Source of the DNA: Microbacterium sp. MAH-37
GTDB taxonomy: Bacteria > Actinomycetota > Actinomycetes > Actinomycetales > Microbacteriaceae
DNA length: 64,000 bases
Direction of reading: 5' to 3'
Assembly (NCBI RefSeq): GCF_009758255.1
Contig: NZ_WSEN01000010.1
Span: forward strand, 558,001-622,000
The position numbers were made by a program, and so were the translations under genes. The notes beneath the pieces are model-generated. The model saw only the letters and a list, made by a program, of their open reading frames with translations, was not told the DNA's origin and did not search any database. Position 1 is the first letter of the stretch; each line of letters begins with the position of its first letter. Of the stretch, positions 23,140 through 32,098 are shown one piece after another.

Positions 23140-23164
23140 TAATCATGTAGTAGCATCATGATTA
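23140..23164. promoter_or_regulatory. MarR operator over its own -10 and start
   Basis: TAATCATG (23140-23147) and CATGATTA (23157-23164) form a perfect 8-bp dyad around 9 nt. The -10 box TAGCAT (23151-23156) lies inside and the dyad reaches the start codon, so binding of the encoded MarR protein would repress its own gene. Confidence 0.7.
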
Positions 23165-23607
23165 TGGAACCCCTGCTTCTCGACCGCCTGCTCCAGATCG
23201 GCGACCTCTTCCAGAAGGACATGTCGCGCGCCTTCGAGGGCACCCCGCTCAGCACGGCCCGAGTGCACCTGCTCTGGGCGCTGCAGGACGCCGGCCCCTC
23301 GACGCAGCAGACCCTCGCACGCCTGTGCGGCGTGAGCCCGCGGAACATCACCGGCCTCGTGGACGCCCTGGAGGCATCCGGTCATGTGCGGCGCACGCCG
23401 CATCCGACCGATCGACGCGCGGTGCTCGTCGAACTCACGGAGACCTCGACCGCGTACATGGCACAGATGCGCCGCGACCACGCCGACCTCGACGCCGAGC
23501 TCCTCGGTGCGGTCTCCCCGGAGGACCGCGAGGCCGTGAGGCGCGGGGTCGCCGCGATCGCCGATCGGCTCTCCGCGCTGGCCGCCGCCGAGGGCGGGCC
23601 CTCGTGA
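23164..23607 (+). CDS. MarR family transcriptional regulator
   Basis: A 147-residue winged-helix dimer. The DNA-binding part (about 38-100) includes TLARLCGVSPRNITGLVDALEASGHV and the wing RRTPHPTDRRAVLVELT, both typical. The start at 23164 sits 7 nt after a -10 box; the alternative ATG at 23158 would be too close. It overlaps the next gene (GTGA), so regulator and membrane protein are translated together. An AT-rich palindromic operator precedes it. Confidence 0.92.
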   Translation: MEPLLLDRLLQIGDLFQKDMSRAFEGTPLSTARVHLLWALQDAGPSTQQTLARLCGVSPRNITGLVDALEASGHVRRTPHPTDRRAVLVELTETSTAYMAQMRRDHADLDAELLGAVSPEDREAVRRGVAAIADRLSALAAAEGGPS

Positions 23608-24233
23608 CCGCGCTCGAGCGTACGACGACCCCGTCGCGCGGGGAAAGGCTGGCCGCCGGCATCCGCCGGGCCGTCCTCATGGAAGCCGGCGTCTACACGA
23701 GCATCGGCCGCGCCCTGCTGCGCCGCCCCGCCGTCGCCGCAGGCGGAACGGGTGTCGCGTACCACCGCCCGGTGCTCACGGTGCTCATCATCTTCATCGT
23801 GCTCTCGGCCGTCGAGATCCCGGTGATCGACCTGATCGTGCACCGCTGGGCGCCGGTGCGGATCGGCTTCCTCGTGCTCGGCATCTGGGGCCTGACCTGG
23901 ATGCTCGGGCTGCTCTGCGCGATGCTCATGCGGCCGCACTCGATCGGCCCCGACGGCATCCGCGTGCGCGACGGCCTGGAGATCGACGTGCCGTTCTCCT
24001 GGGACGACATCGCCTCGATCGCGATCGTCACCAGGGTCGACCAGCCGAAGACACCTCGTGTGGTCGACGGCGTCTACTCCGAGCGGATGCAGTACGAGGC
24101 GAACATCGAAGTCGAGCTGGAGCGCCCTGTCACCGTCATCCTTCCCGGTCTGCCGCCGCACGGCGGCAGCCACGAGGTGACCACCGTGCGCTTCTGGGCC
24201 GACGACCCGAAGGCGTGTCTCGCAGCGGCCTGA
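23604..24233 (+). CDS. membrane protein of unknown function, coupled to marR
   Basis: A 209-residue protein not assigned to a family. Residues about 50-115 contain two membrane spans (TVLIIFIVLSAVEIPVI and GFLVLGIWGLTWMLGLLCAML). The C-terminal half (DGIRVRDGLEIDVPFSWDDIASIAIV and later VTVILPGL) looks like a cytoplasmic PH-like beta domain, as in bacterial proteins with two spans plus a PH-type domain. It starts with GTG overlapping the marR stop codon and is probably the regulated partner. Convergent with the AI-2E transporter. Confidence 0.75.
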   Translation: MTALERTTTPSRGERLAAGIRRAVLMEAGVYTSIGRALLRRPAVAAGGTGVAYHRPVLTVLIIFIVLSAVEIPVIDLIVHRWAPVRIGFLVLGIWGLTWMLGLLCAMLMRPHSIGPDGIRVRDGLEIDVPFSWDDIASIAIVTRVDQPKTPRVVDGVYSERMQYEANIEVELERPVTVILPGLPPHGGSHEVTTVRFWADDPKACLAAA

Positions 24234-24266
24234 CCGCACCTCGTCGGCGGCTGACCGACGCGGCGC

Positions 24267-24317
24267 AGGGATGGATTTCGTTGCTACACGGCCCGCGGAG
24301 CGCCGAAGAGCATCTCT
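24267..24317. repeat. 51-nt hairpin repeat, diverged copy
   Basis: Arms AGGGATGGATTTCGTTGCT and AGCGCCGAAGAGCATCTCT are less complementary than in the 21.8-kb copy, but length, position in a convergent gap and the GCCCGCGG loop are kept. It lies between the PH-like membrane protein and the AI-2E family gene. Confidence 0.7.
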
Positions 24318-24329
24318 GGGCCGCCGAGG

Positions 24330-25385
24330 CTAGGCCACGCTCCGGCCCACGGTGCCGTCGCCGGACAGCCAGCGCAGCCAGCGCTGCTGCGGGTCGCCCT
24401 CGAGCACCAGCGCGCGCAGCAGCAGGGTGAGCGGGATGCACAGGATCGCGCCGAGCGGGCCGATGATGAAGGTCCAGAACGCGACCGACACGAAGCTCAG
24501 CGTGAGGCTCAGGCTGACGGCGTCGCTGACGAACTTCGGCTGGACCAGCACCTGCAGCGTCACGTTGACGACGATGTAGATCGCGATCACGGCGAGCATG
24601 AGGGGCCAGCCGCCGACCACGAGCGCGAGGATCGCCGGCGGGATCAGGCCGATCACGAAACCGATGTTCGGGATGAAGTTGGTCACGAACGCGAGGATCG
24701 CCCAGACGATCGGTGCAGGCACGCCGACCGCCCAGAGCGCCAGTCCGTCGATGATCGCGACGACCGCACCGAAGGACGCGTTGATGACGTAATAGCGCCG
24801 CACGTTGCTGCTGTAGTCGGTGAAGCGGCGCATCGCCGGCCGGGACTCCGCGCCGTACAGCTTCTCGGCCCGTCCGTATCGCGAGGCGTCCGCGGCCATG
24901 AACAGGATGTACGCGAACACGAAGAACAGTCCGGTGAGCACGTTCACCGTGCTGCCCGCGAGTGAGGTGACGAAGCCGAGGATCGTGTCGGGCTTGATCA
25001 GCTCGGCCCCGGTGGCGGGGTCGAGTCCGAGAGACGTGAGCTGCGCGGACAGCGAGGTCCAGGTGTCCATCAGCTCGTCGGCGTAGTCGCCCACCATCCG
25101 CACGAACTGCGCACCGGCGTAGCCGAGCAGCAGCGCCATCACGACGAGCACCACCCAGCCCAGCACGATCACCGCGGTCGTCGCCAGCCAGCGCGGCCAG
25201 CCGGCGCGCTCGAGCGGATGCCGCACCGGATGGCAGATGATCACGAGCACGGCGCCCAGCGCCAGCGGTCCGATCAGTTCGCGCGCACCGTGCATGCCCG
25301 CCAGCACGATGACGGCCGCGGCGAGCCCGATCAGCACCCGCAGGGTCGGCGACAGGCCGGCGGGCGCCGGGGCCGGCGCGCTCAT
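24330..25385 (-). CDS. AI-2E family transporter (PerM-like)
   Basis: A 351-residue inner-membrane protein with about seven to eight spans. Family features include ELIGPLALGAVLVIICHPV near the N-terminus, a large extracytoplasmic loop (about 95-145), and FVTNFIPNIGFVIGLIPPAILAL followed by the C-terminal helices FIIGPLGAILCIPLTLLLRAL. Members export autoinducer-2 or act as Na+/H+ antiporters, so the substrate is open. Its ATG overlaps the stop of the upstream membrane gene (ATGA), forming a two-gene operon. Confidence 0.9.
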   Translation of the reverse strand: MSAPAPAPAGLSPTLRVLIGLAAAVIVLAGMHGARELIGPLALGAVLVIICHPVRHPLERAGWPRWLATTAVIVLGWVVLVVMALLLGYAGAQFVRMVGDYADELMDTWTSLSAQLTSLGLDPATGAELIKPDTILGFVTSLAGSTVNVLTGLFFVFAYILFMAADASRYGRAEKLYGAESRPAMRRFTDYSSNVRRYYVINASFGAVVAIIDGLALWAVGVPAPIVWAILAFVTNFIPNIGFVIGLIPPAILALVVGGWPLMLAVIAIYIVVNVTLQVLVQPKFVSDAVSLSLTLSFVSVAFWTFIIGPLGAILCIPLTLLLRALVLEGDPQQRWLRWLSGDGTVGRSVA

Positions 25386-26470
25386 GCGCCCGCCGCCGCA
25401 GCAGCCCGGTCGAGAGCGGCGGCCTGCGCCGCATCATCCGTCCCCGCGTCCTCCTCGACGGCGGCGGCGGCGCGGATGAACAGGATGATCCAGGAGAAGA
25501 CGAGGATGCCGGCGACCAGCTCGACCGCGGTCAGCGTGTAGTAGCCGGTCGCGAAGAAGATGCCGACCAGCACCACGACCGCCACGAAGACGTACCCCAT
25601 CAGCAGGAAGCCGCGCGGCATCCGCGGCACCCACCAGCGCAGGCCGATCACGATCGCGGTGAACGCGACGGCCATGCCTGTCGCGACGCTGTTGTGCACC
25701 AGGAAGAACTCGTCGACGGGGAACACTCCGACGCAGCCGAGGAAGACGCCGACGATCACCAGCAGGGTGCGCACCCAGACGATGCCGGGAGCGTTGCGGA
25801 TCGACGCGGACTTGGTGGCGTACCGCACCAGGATCGTCACCATGAAGCCGGCGACGATGAGCGTGAGGTTGAACGCCATCGCGGAGAGGTCGTCGGTCAT
25901 GCCGAGGGCGCTGAGGTTCTCCTCCCACCATTTCGGATCGCTGGCGGTGAGCATGCTCGCCATCACGCCGAAGATGAGGAACACCGCGAGCACGGTCGCC
26001 AGCAGCGAGAGATCCATGTGGGTGGCCGAGAAGAACACGACGTAGGCGGTGACAGCGGCGGCCGCTCCCGAGAGGATCAGCAGAGGGAAGGCGAACACGG
26101 TCGCGCCGATGAACCCTCTCTCCAGGATGTCGGCGAGCAGCGTCCAGCCCAGCAGCGCGATGATCGCGTGCGCGAAGGCCAGCGCCGCGACATCCGTGAC
26201 CTCGAGGAAGGTGACCTTCTCGCCGCGTTCGCGGACCACGTACCGGCCGGCGATGAAGGCGAGTGCGGCGACGACCGCCGAGGCGAGAGCGGCGTACTGG
26301 CCGATCGAGCCGGGACCGGCGATCGGCGCGTCCTGGAAGCCGAACACCGGCAGCGCGACGAGGGCGGCGATGACGAACGCGATCGCGCCGACACCGAGCG
26401 ACAGCGACTCCAGGGCGGTGGCACTGCGGCCGGGGCGGTCGACGTGCATCGCCGTGGGGGAAGTTGTCAT
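25382..26470 (-). CDS. polytopic membrane protein, DUF998-like
   Basis: A 362-residue integral membrane protein with about nine hydrophobic segments distributed from residue 25 to 345. The C-terminal tail is short, acidic and alanine-rich. The overall look (LGVGAIAFVIAALVALPVF start, paired helices, GMAVAFTAIVIGLRWWVP) resembles DUF998-type proteins, but no catalytic or transport motif is seen. It is probably leaderless: TATCCT at 26477-26482 (minus) ends 6 nt from the ATG. Co-transcribed with the AI-2E family gene, divergent from mgtE. Confidence 0.65.
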   Translation of the reverse strand: MTTSPTAMHVDRPGRSATALESLSLGVGAIAFVIAALVALPVFGFQDAPIAGPGSIGQYAALASAVVAALAFIAGRYVVRERGEKVTFLEVTDVAALAFAHAIIALLGWTLLADILERGFIGATVFAFPLLILSGAAAAVTAYVVFFSATHMDLSLLATVLAVFLIFGVMASMLTASDPKWWEENLSALGMTDDLSAMAFNLTLIVAGFMVTILVRYATKSASIRNAPGIVWVRTLLVIVGVFLGCVGVFPVDEFFLVHNSVATGMAVAFTAIVIGLRWWVPRMPRGFLLMGYVFVAVVVLVGIFFATGYYTLTAVELVAGILVFSWIILFIRAAAAVEEDAGTDDAAQAAALDRAAAAAGA

Positions 26471-26517
26471 GCGCTGAGGATATCGTCACGCGGACCGGTC
26501 GCCCAGCAAGGCGGGCG

Positions 26518-26523
26518 TAGGCT
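26518..26523 (+). promoter_or_regulatory. -10 box TAGGCT of the mgtE leader transcript
   Basis: TAGGCT would start transcription near 26530, leaving a leader of about 160 nt before mgtE, which contains the leader ORF and two hairpins. Confidence 0.5.
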
Positions 26524-26572
26524 GTACGAGGTCTTTTCCCCTTCGAGGAACCAGGAAGCGAGGTGGTGCCCC

Positions 26573-26650
26573 ATGTCCAGTGACAGTCACAGTCGCAGAC
26601 GCGTCTCACCCATCCGCTTCCGCTCCGCACCGCTGATCAGTCCGAACTGA
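26573..26650 (+). CDS. mgtE leader peptide (25 aa)
   Basis: A short ORF with ATG at 26573 and TGA at 26648. Its Shine-Dalgarno GAGGTGG (26560-26566) is 6 nt away and is better than that of mgtE. The peptide begins MSSDSHSRRR, has an arginine-rich middle and ends with PLISPN, with three prolines in all. The stop codon lies in the 3' arm of a hairpin immediately before a terminator. It is most likely a regulatory leader peptide that couples its own translation to read-through into mgtE, analogous to MgtL/CorL leaders of enterobacteria, though without sequence similarity that I can see. Confidence 0.65.
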   Translation: MSSDSHSRRRVSPIRFRSAPLISPN

Positions 26651-26675
26651 TCGCCGCGGTGGGGCGGCTTTCTCT
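26635..26675 (+). promoter_or_regulatory. mgtE attenuator: hairpin plus intrinsic terminator
   Basis: GATCAGT-CCGA-ACTGATC (26635-26652) contains the leader stop codon. Directly after it GCCGC-GGTGGG-GCGGC (26653-26668) is followed by TTTCTCT, a terminator shape. A ribosome paused at the leader stop would cover the first hairpin and the 5' arm of the second, allowing transcription into mgtE. Confidence 0.6.
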
Positions 26676-26689
26676 GCGAAGGCACGAAC

Positions 26690-28051
26690 ATGACCCCCAC
26701 GCAGCTTCAGAACGTGGCCGAGGCCGCCGACACGATCGGCCAGCTCCTCTCTCAGAACGACCTCGCCGGCGCATCCGCCGTGCTGACCCCGCTGACGGTG
26801 CCCGAGGTCGTCGAACTCGTCGATCGGCTCGGCATCGAGGATGCCGCGATCGTGTACCGCCTGCTCACGAAGGGCAGGGCGCTCGAGGTGTTCGAGGCGC
26901 TCTCCCCCGGCACGCAGGGCGACCTGGTGCAGGCGCTGCGCAACGCCGAGGTGACGACCCTGTTCGCCGAGATGGACCCGGACGACCGGGTGTGGCTGCT
27001 CGACGAGCTGCCGGCATCCGTCGCTCCTCGGCTGCTGCGCGGGCTGACCCGGCAGGAGCGCGACCTCACCTCGGGCATGCTCGGCTACCCGCAGGACTCG
27101 ATCGGGCGCCGGATGAGCCCGGAGTTCGTCACCACGCATCCGCAGCTCACCGTCGCAGAGACCATGGCGCGCGTCCGCGGCGCCCTCGATTCGGCCGAGA
27201 CCGTCTACACGCTGCCGGTGACCGACCGCGGCCGCCGGGTCGTCGGCGTCGTCAGCCTGCGCGACCTGATGGGCGCGACGGATGACGCGCTGATCGGCGA
27301 CCTCATGAACGGCGACCCGCACATCGCCGTCGTCTCGGAGGACGCCGAGACCGCCGCGCGGCGCACCACCGACTACGGTCTGCTCGCGCTGCCGGTCGTG
27401 GACGGCGAGGACCGCCTGGTCGGCATCCTCACCATCGACGACGCCGCCCGCATCCTCAAGCAGGAGGAGAGCGAGGATGCCGCACGGCAGGGCGGCGTGG
27501 AGCCGCTGCGCCGCTCCTACCTGTCCACTCCGATCAGCAGGCTGGTGCGCTCGCGCGTGGTGTGGCTGCTGGTGCTCGCGGTCGGCGCGACGCTGACGGT
27601 GCAGGTGCTCGACACCTTCGAGGCGACGCTCGCGCAGATGACGGTGCTCGCACTGTTCGTGCCGCTGCTGATCGGCACGGGCGGCAACACCGGCAATCAG
27701 GCGGCGACGACGGTCACGAGGTCTCTCGCTCTCGGCGAGGTCGCTCCGCGCGACGTGCTGAAGGTGCTCTCGAGAGAGGTGCGCACCGGGTTCTGCCTGG
27801 GGCTGCTGCTCGGGCTGCTCGGCTTCGCGATCGCCGGACTGGTCTACGAGTGGCACGTGGGCCTGGTGATCGGGCTCACGCTCGTGGCCGTGTGCACGGT
27901 CGCGGCATCCGTCGGCGGCATGATGCCGCTGGCCGCACGCGCGATCCGCGTCGACCCCGCGGTGTTCTCGAACCCGTTCATCACGACGTTCGTCGACGCG
28001 ACGGGCCTGGTGATCTACTTCCTCATCGCGAAGGCCGTGCTCGGGATCTGA
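26690..28051 (+). CDS. mgtE: magnesium transporter MgtE
   Basis: Mg2+-gated Mg2+ channel of the inner membrane, 453 residues. The N domain (1-130) is helical, followed by two CBS domains (about 135-260; segments ETVYTLPVTDRGRRVVGVVSLRDL and DYGLLALPVVDGEDRLVGILTIDD) that sense cytoplasmic Mg2+, and five C-terminal spans with the pore motif GGNTGNQAATTVTRSLA. Complete and of normal length. It is the only gene after the leader-peptide attenuator. It ends 4 nt from the convergent hspR stop with no terminator between. Confidence 0.95.
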   Translation: MTPTQLQNVAEAADTIGQLLSQNDLAGASAVLTPLTVPEVVELVDRLGIEDAAIVYRLLTKGRALEVFEALSPGTQGDLVQALRNAEVTTLFAEMDPDDRVWLLDELPASVAPRLLRGLTRQERDLTSGMLGYPQDSIGRRMSPEFVTTHPQLTVAETMARVRGALDSAETVYTLPVTDRGRRVVGVVSLRDLMGATDDALIGDLMNGDPHIAVVSEDAETAARRTTDYGLLALPVVDGEDRLVGILTIDDAARILKQEESEDAARQGGVEPLRRSYLSTPISRLVRSRVVWLLVLAVGATLTVQVLDTFEATLAQMTVLALFVPLLIGTGGNTGNQAATTVTRSLALGEVAPRDVLKVLSREVRTGFCLGLLLGLLGFAIAGLVYEWHVGLVIGLTLVAVCTVAASVGGMMPLAARAIRVDPAVFSNPFITTFVDATGLVIYFLIAKAVLGI

Positions 28052-28055
28052 AGCG

Positions 28056-28508
28056 TCAGTCCTCGGGGCCGTCGGAAGCGAGGTGCGGGCTCCACAGCAT
28101 GACCTCGGTGGAGCGGCGGATGCGGCGGCCAGACGGCACGGTCACGACCTGACCGCTGCTCGCCGCGGCGAACACGCGGACGCCCGGGCGGCTGCGCCGC
28201 TCGGCGTCCAGCGTCTGCTCGAGCTCGCGCACGCGGTGGCGCAGCGCGCGCACCTCGTCCTCGAGGTCGAGCAGACGCGCGATCGCCGGCAGGCTCATGC
28301 CGTCGGCGGAGAGCCGGGCGACCTCGCGCAGCTGCACGATGTCGCGCGGCGAGTAGCGGCGTGAGCCGCCGCGGGTGCGCCCGGGGACGACCAGGCCGAT
28401 GCGGTCGTACTGCCGAAGGGTCTGGGGATGCATGCCGGAGAGCTCGGCCGCGACCGCGATCGCGTAGACCGGAGCATCCTCGTCGGCATCCATCCCCATC
28501 ACCTTCAC
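28056..28508 (-). CDS. hspR: heat-shock repressor HspR (MerR-type)
   Basis: A 150-residue MerR-family repressor of the dnaK operon, acting with DnaK as co-repressor in actinobacteria. The N-terminal HTH reads YAIAVAAELSGMHPQTLRQY then DRIGLVVPGRTRGGSRRYS, the standard HspR signature, followed by a coiled coil (about 75-105) and a variable tail. It starts with GTG overlapping the dnaJ stop (GTGA). The operon promoter carries two HAIR boxes, its cognate operator, so the circuit is autoregulatory. Confidence 0.95.
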   Translation of the reverse strand: MKVMGMDADEDAPVYAIAVAAELSGMHPQTLRQYDRIGLVVPGRTRGGSRRYSPRDIVQLREVARLSADGMSLPAIARLLDLEDEVRALRHRVRELEQTLDAERRSRPGVRVFAAASSGQVVTVPSGRRIRRSTEVMLWSPHLASDGPED

Positions 28509-29485
28509 GCCCGTGCCTTCGCCATCATCTCGGCGCGCGGGTTCTCCTTCGGCTCGGCGGCCTGGAAGGCCTCCAGAGCAGCCTTCGCGGCTTCATCGAG
28601 GTGCGACGGCACGGCGACCTGCAGCTCGGCGAGCAGATCGCCGGTGCCCTTCTTCGTCGTGATGCCGCGGCCCTTGACGCGCAGCACCCGCCCCGACGGC
28701 GTGCCGGGGGCGACGCGCAGCTTGACGTTCTCGCCGTCCAGCGTCGGCACCTCGATGGTCGCGCCGAGCGCGGCCTCGGTGAAGGTCACCGGTACGGTCA
28801 GACGCAGGTTCTGACCGTCACGGGTGAAGACCGGATGCGGGCGCACCGTGATCTGCACCACGATGTCACCGCTCTCGCCGCCGTCCGGTGACGGACGGCC
28901 GCGGCCGCGCAACCGGATCTTCTGCCCGTCGGCGACGCCGGCGGGGATCTTCACCTTGAACGGCTTGCCGTCCTCGGACTGCAGCGAGATGGTCTCGCCC
29001 TTGGCCGCGGTGACGAAGTCGATGGTGGTGCGGGCGGTCACGTCGGCGCCGCGCTGCGGGCCGCCGAAGCCGCGGTACCCGCCGGACGGCTGCCCGAAGC
29101 GGCCGGAGCCGAACGAGCCGCCGCCCTGGTTGAACATCGCGAAGATGTCGTCGAAATCGGCCTGCTGGCTGCGGCCCTGCCCGAACCGGCTGAACACGTC
29201 CTCGAAGCCGCCGGCGCCGCCGGCGCCGGGCGCGGTGAAGCGCGCACCCGACCCCATGGCACGGATCTCGTCGTACTCCTTGCGCTGCTCAGGGTCGCTG
29301 AGCACCGAGTACGCCTCGCTGATCTCCTTGAACGTCGCCTCGGCCTTGGCGTCACCCGGGTTGGAGTCCGGGTGGTACTTGCGCGCCAGCTTGCGGTACG
29401 TCTTCTTCAGATCGGCGTCCGAGACATCCTTCTTGACGCCGAGCGTCTTGTAGAAGTCCTTGTCGAACCAGTCCTGACTAGCCAT
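28505..29485 (-). CDS. dnaJ: DnaJ-type co-chaperone without zinc finger
   Basis: A 326-residue Hsp40. The J domain (10-75) has the HPD motif in KYHPDSNPG, followed by a Gly/Phe-rich linker (80-145) and C-terminal substrate-binding domains (about 150-310). The CxxCxGxG zinc repeats of type I DnaJ are missing, so it is a CbpA/DnaJ2-like type II protein, as usual in actinobacterial dnaK operons. It stimulates DnaK ATPase and delivers unfolded clients. 7 nt separate it from grpE, and it overlaps hspR. Confidence 0.95.
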   Translation of the reverse strand: MASQDWFDKDFYKTLGVKKDVSDADLKKTYRKLARKYHPDSNPGDAKAEATFKEISEAYSVLSDPEQRKEYDEIRAMGSGARFTAPGAGGAGGFEDVFSRFGQGRSQQADFDDIFAMFNQGGGSFGSGRFGQPSGGYRGFGGPQRGADVTARTTIDFVTAAKGETISLQSEDGKPFKVKIPAGVADGQKIRLRGRGRPSPDGGESGDIVVQITVRPHPVFTRDGQNLRLTVPVTFTEAALGATIEVPTLDGENVKLRVAPGTPSGRVLRVKGRGITTKKGTGDLLAELQVAVPSHLDEAAKAALEAFQAAEPKENPRAEMMAKARA

Positions 29486-29492
29486 CGATCAC

Positions 29493-30080
29493 CTACTCCG
29501 CTGGTACGGCGACCACGACCTTCGCCGGGCGCAGTTCGACTTCGCCCAGCCGGTAGCCGACCTCGACGACCTCGAGGATCGTCGAAGTGGTGGCCCCGGG
29601 GGTGGGCTGCTGGAAGATCGCCTCGTGCTGCTGCGGATCGAACTCCTCGCCGGCCGCGCCGTAGGCGACCACGCCGAGGCGGTCGACGACGGAGCGGAGC
29701 TTCTCGGCGATCGCGTAGAAGGGCGAGCCCTCTCCGAGATCACCGTGCTGCTCGGCGCGCGCCAGGTCGTCCAGCACGGGCAGCAGGCCCTTGGCGGCCT
29801 CGCCCTTCGCACGCTGGATCTCGATGTGGCGCTGCTCCTCGGTGCGGCGACGGTAGTTCGCGTACTCCGCCTGCAGGCGCTTCAGGTCGATGAGCAGGGC
29901 GTTCTCGGCGTCCTCCAGAGCGTGGTCCTCCGCAGCCGCCTCGGCGGTCTGCTCCGCGCTCAGGATGTCGTCGATCGTGAGCTCTTCGGCCTCGGATGCG
30001 TCGTCCTGCGGCGCGGGGCCGGATGCCGCAGCATCCGACCCCTCGTCCTCAGGAACTTCGTCGAAGTTCTTGTCTGTCAT
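29493..30080 (-). CDS. grpE: nucleotide exchange factor GrpE
   Basis: A 195-residue DnaK nucleotide exchange factor. The N-terminal third is acidic and disordered. A long coiled coil (about 60-115) contains LKRLQAEYANYRRRTEEQR, and the C-terminal beta domain ends with EVVEVGYRLGEVELRPAKVVV, the family signature. It follows dnaK by 2 nt. Confidence 0.96.
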   Translation of the reverse strand: MTDKNFDEVPEDEGSDAAASGPAPQDDASEAEELTIDDILSAEQTAEAAAEDHALEDAENALLIDLKRLQAEYANYRRRTEEQRHIEIQRAKGEAAKGLLPVLDDLARAEQHGDLGEGSPFYAIAEKLRSVVDRLGVVAYGAAGEEFDPQQHEAIFQQPTPGATTSTILEVVEVGYRLGEVELRPAKVVVAVPAE

Positions 30081-30082
30081 CG

Positions 30083-31945
<1,863 letters not shown>

Positions 31946-31997
31946 GTGTTCTCTCCTTGTGGTTGTTGTCTGGGAAGTCTGCTGCGACCCGGAAAAA

Positions 31998-32018
31998 CCT
32001 GAGTCGCGATGACTCAAG
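31998..32018 (-). promoter_or_regulatory. HAIR operator 1 (HspR box) at dnaK
   Basis: CCTGAGT-N7-ACTCAAG matches the CTTGAGT-N7-ACTCAAG HAIR consensus at 13 of 14 positions. It overlaps the minus-strand -10 box, so bound HspR would block RNA polymerase. Confidence 0.9.
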
Positions 32019-32045
32019 TGTACGCCCGGGACCCGAGGGTGTCAA
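32017..32045 (-). promoter_or_regulatory. dnaK promoter
   Basis: Minus-strand TTGACA (32040-32045), a 17-nt spacer, then TACACT (32017-32022). This is close to the vegetative consensus and an unusually strong promoter for this window, in keeping with control by repression. Confidence 0.85.
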
Positions 32046-32051
32046 TTCAAA

Positions 32052-32072
32052 CTTGATAACATCCGACTCAGG
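32052..32072 (-). promoter_or_regulatory. HAIR operator 2 (HspR box)
   Basis: CTTGATA-N7-ACTCAGG, a weaker match, lies just upstream of the dnaK -35 and close to where the divergent lacI-family promoter would have its -35. Two sites allow cooperative HspR binding. Confidence 0.8.
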
Positions 32073-32084
32073 TTTTCCGGGCGC

Positions 32085-32090
32085 TAGGAT
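32085..32090 (+). promoter_or_regulatory. -10 box TAGGAT of the LacI-family gene
   Basis: TAGGAT ends 8 nt before the ATG at 32099. Its upstream region overlaps HAIR box 2, so HspR might also affect this promoter. Confidence 0.5.
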
Positions 32091-32098
32091 CGGCAGTC

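Noticed and set aside
26530..26689. M-box (ykoK) Mg2+ riboswitch upstream of mgtE
   Set aside because: The leader is short, contains a ribosome site plus ORF, and I could not find the conserved M-box core; a covariance-model search is still needed.
28051..28056. Terminator between mgtE and hspR
   Set aside because: Only 4 nt separate the two convergent stops and no stem-loop was found; read-through antisense RNA is possible but unsupported.
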